A stretch of DNA of 37,571 nucleotides. Origin: Clostridiales bacterium. GTDB taxonomy: Bacteria; Bacillota_A; Clostridia; Christensenellales; Borkfalkiaceae. Position 1 is the stretch's first letter. Each line of letters begins with the position of its first letter. The DNA lies in assembly GCA_015055785.1 (NCBI GenBank), contig SVHQ01000004.1:1-37571 (forward strand), read 5' to 3'. A program made the position numbers and the translations under genes. The notes beneath the pieces are model-generated. The model made no database searches. It was not told where the DNA came from and saw only the letters and a list, made by a program, of their open reading frames with translations. Below, piece by piece: positions 31,659 through 37,571 of the stretch.

Positions 31659-33014
31659 ATGAAAGTTATCATTATCGGTTGCGGCAGAGTAGGGGAAACC
31701 CTTGCTGCAAAATTGAATAGTGATGGGAATGACGTAACTATTATTGATATGTCGGCGGCAAAAGTAAATGAAATCAGCAGTCGTTATGATATTATGGGCG
31801 TAATCGGCAACGGTGCGACGCAATCCATTCAACATGAAGCTGGGGTTGATACGGCTGATTTGTTGATTGCAGTCACCAATTCTGACGAACTCAATTTGCT
31901 TTGCTGTATTATTGCGCAAAGAGAAAGTAATTGTCACACGATTGCACGTGTTAAGAATCCCGAATATAGCAAAGAAACTCCTTATTTAAAGGAACAGCTT
32001 GGTCTTGCAATGGTCATCAATCCCGAGTATGCAGCGGCAGAGGAAATCGCGCGTGTGCTTCGTTTGCCTACGGCAATAAAAATTGAACCGTTTGCAAAGG
32101 GCAAAGTGGAACTGATTAAATTCAGACTTTCTCAAGATAGTTGCCTTATCGGCATGACCGTGCGAGAAATGATGGGCAAATATCACTGTGATATCCTCGT
32201 CGGTACGATTGAGCGTGGTAATGAAGCCTATATAGCGCGCGGTGATTTTCAATTTGAGGAAAGGGACGTGGTTTCTATCATTGCTTCTCCTGCCAATGCA
32301 AACGATTTTTTCAAAAAGATAAACTATAAAGGGCATTCTATTAAGAATGCGATGGTTGCGGGGGGCGGCGTCATCACGCACTATCTTTGCGGAATTTTAG
32401 AAAATCAAGGCATCACGATAAAAGTTATTGAAAAAGATTTGAAGATTTGTGAGGATTTATGTTCGCGTTGGCCGAAGGTGGACGTGATTCACGGCAAACC
32501 GACGAATAGAGAAATCTTGTTAGAGGAAGGTATTCGAAAAGCTGGTGCGTTTGTCGCTTTGAGTGATTTTGACGAAGAAAACGTGTTGCTTTCCTTGTTC
32601 GCCAAAGAGCTTGGCAAAGGGAAGCTGATTACGAAAATTAACCGTACCGATTACGATAGCGTAATTAATAAGTTGGATTTTGATACGGTGATTTGTCCGA
32701 TTAATATCACTTCTGATATCATTTTGCGTTACGTGCGCGCAACGAAAAATGCCATGGGCAGCAACGTTGAAACGTTATATAACATTATTCCCGATAAGGT
32801 GGAAGCGGCAGAATTTATCGTGAAAGAAAATTCCCCGATTGCAAACGTACCTTTGATGGAACTCAAGTTTAAGAAAGACGTACTTATTGCATCGATTACG
32901 CGCGGTGATGAAGTAATTATGCCGCGTGGTCAAGACGTGATTCAAGCAGGAGATGCTGTGGTAATCGTATCCAAGCATTTGGGCTTGCAAGACGTTACGG
33001 ACGTTTTGAAATAA
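31659..33014 (+). CDS. trkA: Potassium uptake regulatory protein TrkA
   Basis: TrkA is the cytoplasmic NAD-binding gating ring of the Trk/Ktr potassium channel. The 451 residues hold two RCK units: the first Rossmann motif IIIGCGRVGETLAAKL at residues 4-19 with the acidic IDMS at the end of strand 2, and a second at about residue 229 (NAMVAGGGVITHYLC) in which the third glycine is replaced. RCK_C regions follow each. trkH begins 10 bases after its stop. Confidence 0.95.
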   Translation: MKVIIIGCGRVGETLAAKLNSDGNDVTIIDMSAAKVNEISSRYDIMGVIGNGATQSIQHEAGVDTADLLIAVTNSDELNLLCCIIAQRESNCHTIARVKNPEYSKETPYLKEQLGLAMVINPEYAAAEEIARVLRLPTAIKIEPFAKGKVELIKFRLSQDSCLIGMTVREMMGKYHCDILVGTIERGNEAYIARGDFQFEERDVVSIIASPANANDFFKKINYKGHSIKNAMVAGGGVITHYLCGILENQGITIKVIEKDLKICEDLCSRWPKVDVIHGKPTNREILLEEGIRKAGAFVALSDFDEENVLLSLFAKELGKGKLITKINRTDYDSVINKLDFDTVICPINITSDIILRYVRATKNAMGSNVETLYNIIPDKVEAAEFIVKENSPIANVPLMELKFKKDVLIASITRGDEVIMPRGQDVIQAGDAVVIVSKHLGLQDVTDVLK

Positions 33015-33024
33015 GAGGGGCGCT

Positions 33025-34476
33025 ATGAATTTTTCTGTTATCAAAAGAACGCTGGGTTGGCTGCTCTTATTCGAAACCATTTTCTTTCTTGTGCCCATTC
33101 TTACGGCGCTTTGCTATGGAGAAATTGCAGAGCTGAACGCGTTTTTGCTTTCTGCTTTGATTTGCGTAGCGCTTGGTTGTATTTGTTTGATTGGAACGGT
33201 GAAGAAAACAGAACTGTATGCCAAAGAAGGCATGGTGATTGTGGCACTCAGCTGGATTATACTCAGTCTTTTCGGCGCGTTGCCGTTCTGGATTTCTGGC
33301 TCGATTCCTTCCTATATTGATGCCTTATTTGAAACGGTGTCGGGATTTACAACGACGGGCGCGTCGATTATGCCTACGGGCGAATCAGTGGAAGCCTTGC
33401 CTAAGTGTATGTTGATGTGGCGCAGCTTTACCCACTGGGTTGGCGGCATGGGTGTAGTCGTGTTTATGATGGCGTTTTTGCCTCTGAGCGGCGGTAGAAA
33501 TATGCACCTGATGAAAGCAGAAAGCCCGGGGCCGATTGTAGGCAAACTCGTGCCGAAAGTGCGTACAACGGCGAAAATTTTATATTCTATTTATTTGGGA
33601 TTGACAATTTTGCAAGTGATTTTTCTGCTTTGCGGCGGCATGTCGTTGTTTGAAGCGTTAAATACGGCTTTTGCAACGGCGGGTACGGGCGGTTTTGCCG
33701 TAAAAGCAGACGGTTTTGCAGGATATTCCAGTTATTTGCAAATCGTTGTTGCAATTTTTATGTTGATTTTCTCCATCAACTTTAACTCCTATTATTTCTT
33801 ATTAAGAAAGAAGTGGAGGGAAGCGTGGACTACGGAAGTCAAAGTATTTTTGATTATTGTGGCGGCGGCAGTGGGATTGGTAACGGTGAACGTTTTTTTC
33901 TCCGACACGATCGCCTCTTTCGGCGAAGCGTTAAAACATTCCTTGTTCTCGGTGGCTACGGTGATTTCCACCACCGGTTTTGCTACGGAAAACTTTGATT
34001 TGTGGCCTACTTTCTCCAAAACGATTTTGGTGCTTTTGATGTTTATCGGTGCTTGCGCAGGCAGTACGGGTGGCGGCATAAAGGTGTCGAGACTTTTGAT
34101 TTTGGGAAAGAGCACATCTAACGAAATGCGTAAAATGTTACATCCCAAGCAAGTGAAATCACTTACAATCGATGGCAGAGTAGTTGAACAAGAAGTCGTT
34201 AATTCGGTTTACGGTTATTTTGTCGCATACATTTTGTTGTTTGTTGTATCCTTATTAATTATTTCCTTGGATGGGGAAAGTTTGGTGACAACCTTTACGT
34301 CTGTGACGGCAACGATTAATAATATCGGTCCTGGTTTAGATGCGGTAGGGCCTACGGGCACGTTTGCACATTTCTCTTGGTGGTCGAAATTGGTATTCAT
34401 TTTCGATATGCTTGCAGGCAGATTGGAAATATTCCCGATGCTACTCTTGTTTGCGCCTGCAACGTGGCAAAAATAA
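33025..34476 (+). CDS. trkH: Potassium channel subunit TrkH
   Basis: The membrane subunit of the Trk potassium system, gated by TrkA. It has about ten hydrophobic segments and four selectivity-filter loops: SGFTTTGASI near residue 108, TAGTGGFA near 220, ISTTGFAT near 312 and NNIGPGLD near 432. The C-terminus (LLLFAPATWQK) ends where family members end. 483 residues is full length. It is the last gene of the lgt run and is followed by a repeat copy and a terminator. Confidence 0.95.
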   Translation: MNFSVIKRTLGWLLLFETIFFLVPILTALCYGEIAELNAFLLSALICVALGCICLIGTVKKTELYAKEGMVIVALSWIILSLFGALPFWISGSIPSYIDALFETVSGFTTTGASIMPTGESVEALPKCMLMWRSFTHWVGGMGVVVFMMAFLPLSGGRNMHLMKAESPGPIVGKLVPKVRTTAKILYSIYLGLTILQVIFLLCGGMSLFEALNTAFATAGTGGFAVKADGFAGYSSYLQIVVAIFMLIFSINFNSYYFLLRKKWREAWTTEVKVFLIIVAAAVGLVTVNVFFSDTIASFGEALKHSLFSVATVISTTGFATENFDLWPTFSKTILVLLMFIGACAGSTGGGIKVSRLLILGKSTSNEMRKMLHPKQVKSLTIDGRVVEQEVVNSVYGYFVAYILLFVVSLLIISLDGESLVTTFTSVTATINNIGPGLDAVGPTGTFAHFSWWSKLVFIFDMLAGRLEIFPMLLLFAPATWQK

Positions 34477-34478
34477 CT

Positions 34479-34494
34479 TCAACGCGTACACGGT
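34479..34494 (-). repeat. Dispersed 16-base repeat, copy 10 (just after trkH stop)
   Basis: On the minus strand ACCGTGTACGCGTTGA, identical to copy 7, starting 3 bases after the trkH stop codon. Confidence 0.9.
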
Positions 34495-34504
34495 ATGGTC
34501 AAAT

Positions 34505-34535
34505 AGGGCGGAACGCTTTTGTTTCGCCCTTAAAT
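34505..34535 (+). terminator. Terminator of the lgt-trkH run
   Basis: AGGGCGGAAC at 34505-34514 pairs with GTTTCGCCCT at 34521-34530 (one G-T pair). The T-run is short (TAAATTT). Confidence 0.7.
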
Positions 34536-34569
34536 TTAGCGTTAATTTTTGGAAAATGATTAAAAAGTG

Positions 34570-34598
34570 TTTACTTTTTCTCATTTCGTGTGTATAAT
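34570..34598 (+). promoter_or_regulatory. SigA promoter of the tmRNA gene
   Basis: TTTACT at 34570-34575, spacer 17, TATAAT at 34593-34598. The start would be near 34605, so the 5' end at 34643 is made by processing. Confidence 0.8.
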
Positions 34599-34642
34599 AA
34601 TAAGGCAAGGTGTTAAAAAGCTTTGCAAACAATCCCATATAT

Positions 34643-35009
34643 GGGGGTGCACCGGATTCGATTGCCGGTGAGCGAAAGGATAAGCATACCGTAGACGGAG
34701 TGACTACGATAAAACATTCCACTTAAATTTAAATGCAAATAATAATGCAAACTACGCTCTTGCAGCGTAACTTCGTTTATTAACGAAACGTCGCGCCTAA
34801 TTTATCCGTCGGTTGGGGTCGCGGCGTCATCAAGACGGAACACTCTTTTTAAAATCGGGAAGTGTTTTTGAAAGAGTATTTAGCTTCCTGCGTAGTGCGA
34901 CGCGTGTTTATCCGCCGCGCGCTATTAAGAAATAATAGATGAACTAAGTATGTAGAAAGTTTTTTGGCAGCCGCGTAAGATGTGAGTTCGACTCTCACCA
35001 CCTCCACCA
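34643..35009 (+). ncRNA. ssrA: tmRNA (transfer-messenger RNA)
   Basis: tmRNA rescues stalled ribosomes and adds a degradation tag. The 5' end GGGGGTG (34643-34649) pairs with CACCTCC (34999-35005), followed by A and an encoded CCA (35007-35009). The T-arm GAGTTCGACTCTC is present near 34984-34996. The tag frame runs from the GCA at 34735 to the TAA ending at 34770 and encodes ANNNANYALAA, with the usual ALAA end. About 367 bases, one-piece form. Confidence 0.97.
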
Positions 35010-35020
35010 AGTTAAACCTA

Positions 35021-35060
35021 ATCCGAACCTTTTGGTGGAAACCGTAAGGTTCGGGTTTGT
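35021..35060 (+). terminator. Terminator after tmRNA
   Basis: ATCCGAACCTT at 35021-35031 pairs with AAGGTTCGGGT at 35046-35056, then TTTG. Confidence 0.8.
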
Positions 35061-35104
35061 CTATATAAATTATTTGTACTTTGAAAAAAGTTGGCAGTAG
35101 TCTA

Positions 35105-35132
35105 TTGACAAACAAAAAATCCATGTTATAAT
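35105..35132 (+). promoter_or_regulatory. SigA promoter of the toxin-like/immunity-like pair
   Basis: TTGACA at 35105-35110, spacer 16, TATAAT at 35127-35132; about 42 bases before ATG 35175. Confidence 0.75.
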
Positions 35133-35174
35133 ACGCTCACGTTTGCAAGCGAAATAAAATTTAAGTGAGGTATT

Positions 35175-35771
35175 ATGGGGATATTTGATAATTTTGTCTA
35201 TAAAGACGGGGAAATTGTAGATAATAATTGGGTGAAATGGTTTCATTGGGGCGTTCCTGATAAAGAAGGTAAAGAAAGAGAAGATGCGAGAGTAGACTTA
35301 GAGAAATTAGGACATTGTAGACCATGTACAGTTTTATCAGGTTGTTATTTTGTGAAATCAAAATTACCAGAGAAATTGGCTGAGGGTGATGGATTATTAC
35401 ATCCGCACTGTGATTGTATATTAAAAAATATTTTTAACTCCATTATTAAAGCTGATTGTAAAATAGAGAAATTTTCAAGATATATTTTTTCTAAAAAGTA
35501 TGAAGAAAATGGTAAAAAAGTGTTGTTTGAAAGTTTTGGATATACAATGGAAGATTCCGAATGGCTAAAAGCGGAATACGAAAGACAAGCAAAACAAAAA
35601 TATTTGAATGGGGCTTATATTATACGTGGGCTTAATCCACAATATGGGCAAGACATAAATATTGTCATAGAGTTATTGACGCCAATTGGTCGTAGGGTGG
35701 AAATAATAAGTGGTTGGAAGGTTCATCCTTTAGGATTAATTACGTGTAATACACCTCTTGCAGATGATTAA
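35175..35771 (+). CDS. DUF6883-like toxin-type domain protein
   Basis: A 198-residue protein, no signal peptide. The N-terminal half has a Cys/His cluster, HCRPCTVLSGCYF near residues 47-59 and LHPHCDC near 75-81, like the C-terminal HPxCxC ends of phage head-morphogenesis (MuF-type) domains and pretoxin linkers. From about residue 97 (KIEKFSRYIFSKKY, LFESFGYTMEDSEWLKAEY) to the end (VEIISGWKVHPLG) it follows the pattern I associate with DUF6883, found at the ends of polymorphic toxins. Composition is clearly more AT-rich than the neighbours, suggesting transfer. Family assignment is from memory of the pattern and needs a profile search; a toxic activity is inference. Confidence 0.6.
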   Translation: MGIFDNFVYKDGEIVDNNWVKWFHWGVPDKEGKEREDARVDLEKLGHCRPCTVLSGCYFVKSKLPEKLAEGDGLLHPHCDCILKNIFNSIIKADCKIEKFSRYIFSKKYEENGKKVLFESFGYTMEDSEWLKAEYERQAKQKYLNGAYIIRGLNPQYGQDINIVIELLTPIGRRVEIISGWKVHPLGLITCNTPLADD

Positions 35772-35783
35772 GGGAGCAAAATT

Positions 35784-36269
35784 ATGAAAGTATATGATAA
35801 TATTCGATTAGTGGAAGAAGTGGAAGAATTAGCCCAAAAAGGAATACATAAAGGTTTTAACGGATTGATTGTGGGCATAAATGGAAATATTTATACTATA
35901 TGTTTTTTTAACCCATACAATCACGGCGAAAGTGTGTATGCGATGGTAAATCAAAAATTTTTAAAATTTTCCTCACGTGTTGATGAAAAAATTATCCAAG
36001 AAATGGAAGAATTTTTTCCAAATGAAAAAATGGACTTTGACAAATGTTTAACGGAATGCGACGTAAAAGAATATGACGTCGTGGAATTGATTGTAGAGAA
36101 ACCAAAATATGCAATAGAAGGTGTACATAAAGGCGATAGAGGGTGCGTTATCAGCACGTATGCAATCGATAATCATTGGGAAATTATTTTTTCTGAACGT
36201 GGCACAGGCAAAGACATCGCACAAATCGGCGTAGCGCGCGAGGATTTTAAAATTATTGATAAATTTTAA
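35784..36269 (+). CDS. Tandem DUF4926-like protein, putative immunity partner
   Basis: A 161-residue protein built of two copies of one small strand-rich (SH3-like) unit. The first is VYDNIRLVEEVEELAQKGIHK with GFNGLIVGI. The second is EYDVVELIVEKPKYAIEGVHK with GDRGCVIST. The second matches the DUF4926 pattern, commonly found beside DUF6883-type toxin domains. It begins 12 bases after the upstream stop with AGGGAG before ATG 35784, and shares the AT-rich composition. An immunity role for the upstream protein is inferred from family and position. Confidence 0.6.
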   Translation: MKVYDNIRLVEEVEELAQKGIHKGFNGLIVGINGNIYTICFFNPYNHGESVYAMVNQKFLKFSSRVDEKIIQEMEEFFPNEKMDFDKCLTECDVKEYDVVELIVEKPKYAIEGVHKGDRGCVISTYAIDNHWEIIFSERGTGKDIAQIGVAREDFKIIDKF

Positions 36270-36310
36270 AGGGTTCAACTTACGTTGCACCCGCTCTACA
36301 AAATAGCAAA

Positions 36311-36349
36311 AACCCAAATCGAATTATCTTTCGGTTTGGGTTAATTTTT
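36311..36349 (+). terminator. Terminator of the two-gene AT-rich unit
   Basis: AACCCAAATCGAA at 36311-36323 pairs with TTCGGTTTGGGTT at 36330-36342 (one T-G pair), then AATTTTT. Confidence 0.8.
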
Positions 36350-36429
36350 GTATGGACAACGAATCAACCAAAAACCTTTAAAAATAAGCAATTTACAAAT
36401 ATATAAATTAAGAAAAACTTGTGAAACGC

Positions 36430-36458
36430 TTGCCTTTTTTATCTTTTTGTGCTATCCT
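36430..36458 (+). promoter_or_regulatory. Possible promoter of the MFS gene
   Basis: TTGCCT at 36430-36435, spacer 17, TATCCT at 36453-36458. Weak boxes; nothing better is seen in 36350-36488. Confidence 0.3.
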
Positions 36459-36488
36459 TTCCGTATTGATAAAATTGTGAGGTTTTTT

Positions 36489-37571
36489 ATGAAAGCCGCT
36501 ACGTTTAGAAGAACCAAATTGGCTTGTTACGTCGCCTATTTTACGGGGTCGGTTATTTTTTGTTTGCCGCCCTTGTTATTCGTGACGTTAGAGGATATGT
36601 ATAACGTTTCCAACACCTTGCTTGGCACCTTGGTGTTGACGAATTTTTGTACCCAACTTATCATCGACTTGATTTTTACTTTCTTTTCTAAAAAGTTTAA
36701 CATTAGCTGGGTGGTGAAAGCCATGCCTATCCTTACTTCCTTGGGATTGTTTTTGTATGCGTCAAGTCCTTTTTTATTCCCGAATAACGTCTACTTGGGG
36801 CTTTTGTTGGGTACGGTGATATTTTCCGTGTCGGCAGGGCTTTCGGAAGTGCTGCTCAGCCCGATGATTGCGGCAATTCCCTCTAAAAATCCACAAAGGG
36901 ATATGAGCTTTTTACATTCTCTTTATGCGTTTGGCGTTTTCACGATGGTTTTGGTGTGCTCCATTTTCTTTAAGGTTTTCGGCAGAGAAAACTGGATGTA
37001 TTTGACCATGTTTTTAGCCTGCTTGCCCATTATCACGGCGGTGCTGTTTATGACTTCACCCATGCCAGATATGGATACGGGCAATGATGTTTCCAAAACG
37101 GAGAGAGCAAAAAGAAGAACCGTGGGCATTGCACTGTGCGTGGCTTGTATTTTCTTTGGCGCGTGCGCGGAAAACGCTATGACGAACTGGGTGTCCAGTT
37201 ATATGGAAACGGCATTGCATATAGATAAAGCGGTGGGGGATATTTTAGGCCTTGCAGGGTTTGCGATTTTGCTTGGCTTGGGCAGAATTTTATATGCCAG
37301 ATTTGGTAAAAAAATCATCCCCGTTTTATTGGGCGGCATGATAGGCGCAACGTTGTGCTATTTGATTGCAGGTTTGTCCACGAGCGTTATTCCTGCCTTT
37401 ATCGCTTGTATTTTGACTGGTTTCTTCTCGTCCATGCTCTGGCCGGGCACACTGATTATGATGGAAGAAAAAATCCCCGCCCCTGGCGTGACCGCGTATG
37501 CATTAATGGCGGCAGGCGGTGATTTGGGTTCGTCTTTTGCGCCGCAGTTGATGGGGATTATCATTGACGGT
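36489..37571 (+). CDS. MFS transporter, truncated by the window edge
   Basis: A frame open from ATG 36489 to the end of the window (361 codons, no stop reached). The start is MKAATFRRTKLACYVAYFTG, and about eleven hydrophobic segments follow. The pattern of early FLHSLYAFGVF and later GACAENAMTNWVSSYMETAL resembles sugar-type MFS transporters of the FucP-like group, in which an early glutamate sits in the second half. Substrate unknown. GTGAGG at 36477-36482 precedes the ATG. Confidence 0.82.
   Translation, partial: MKAATFRRTKLACYVAYFTGSVIFCLPPLLFVTLEDMYNVSNTLLGTLVLTNFCTQLIIDLIFTFFSKKFNISWVVKAMPILTSLGLFLYASSPFLFPNNVYLGLLLGTVIFSVSAGLSEVLLSPMIAAIPSKNPQRDMSFLHSLYAFGVFTMVLVCSIFFKVFGRENWMYLTMFLACLPIITAVLFMTSPMPDMDTGNDVSKTERAKRRTVGIALCVACIFFGACAENAMTNWVSSYMETALHIDKAVGDILGLAGFAILLGLGRILYARFGKKIIPVLLGGMIGATLCYLIAGLSTSVIPAFIACILTGFFSSMLWPGTLIMMEEKIPAPGVTAYALMAAGGDLGSSFAPQLMGIIIDG

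Noticed and set aside
34985..36300. Attachment-site duplication of the tmRNA 3' end
   Set aside because: I found no second copy of the tmRNA 3' end within the window; the downstream GGTTCAACTTACG near 36272 does not match.

Overview
The window looks like a chromosomal segment from a Firmicutes (Clostridia-type) bacterium of moderate GC. The evidence is the gene content and order (prfB after secA, lspA-rluD, a DUF512 protein followed by der and plsY, an RsbV/RsbW/SigB-like cluster, ECF vitamin transporters), AGGAGG-type ribosome sites, and many TTGACA/17 bp/TATAAT promoters. A gut Christensenellales-like lineage is my guess only; no rRNA is present to place it.

Layout. 1-8.6 kb, plus strand: secA, prfB (without the usual programmed frameshift), a mirrored array of eight hairpins, tsaD, a predicted metal permease, and a four-gene partner-switching sigma factor module. 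8.6-21.2 kb, mixed strands: an acidic-linker membrane protein, a PucR-type regulator, an S41 protease, transketolase, a cobalamin-riboswitch operon (DUF4430 lipoprotein plus ECF S component), a PH-domain protein, a HIRAN protein, a eukaryote-type UDP-sugar pyrophosphorylase with a small helical partner, and a DUF4363/YetF pair. 21.2-22.8 kb: a tetrahydrofolate riboswitch controlling a FolT-like S component fused to an SGNH hydrolase. 22.9-34.5 kb: a ten-gene plus-strand run (lgt, pncB, lspA, rluD, APH-like kinase, DUF512 radical SAM protein, der, plsY, trkA, trkH) with no obvious internal terminator. 34.5-37.6 kb: tmRNA, an AT-rich two-gene unit resembling a polymorphic toxin domain and its immunity partner, and the start of an MFS transporter cut by the window edge.

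The signals that ordinary annotation does not explain are two repeats. The first is a 16-base dispersed motif (two linked forms, GGCAGGTATGCGTTGA and ACCGTGTACGCGTTGA) found ten times in 37.5 kb: inside three genes, in three terminators, in both riboswitch leaders, at one start codon, and directly after one stop codon. Two copies share 24 identical bases in unrelated genes and are read in different frames, so the conservation is at nucleic-acid level. The second is a 210-base mirrored array between prfB and tsaD: four hairpins joined by GTGAATT-type linkers, then four joined by AATTCAC-type linkers, flanked by TTGG on both sides like a target-site duplication.

Functionally the segment is mostly housekeeping: protein export and lipoprotein maturation (secA, lgt, lspA), translation and RNA modification (prfB, tsaD, rluD, der, tmRNA), vitamin uptake (B12-type and folate-type), potassium uptake (trkA/trkH), and NAD salvage (pncB). 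Assignments rest on motif recognition by eye; no database search was run.
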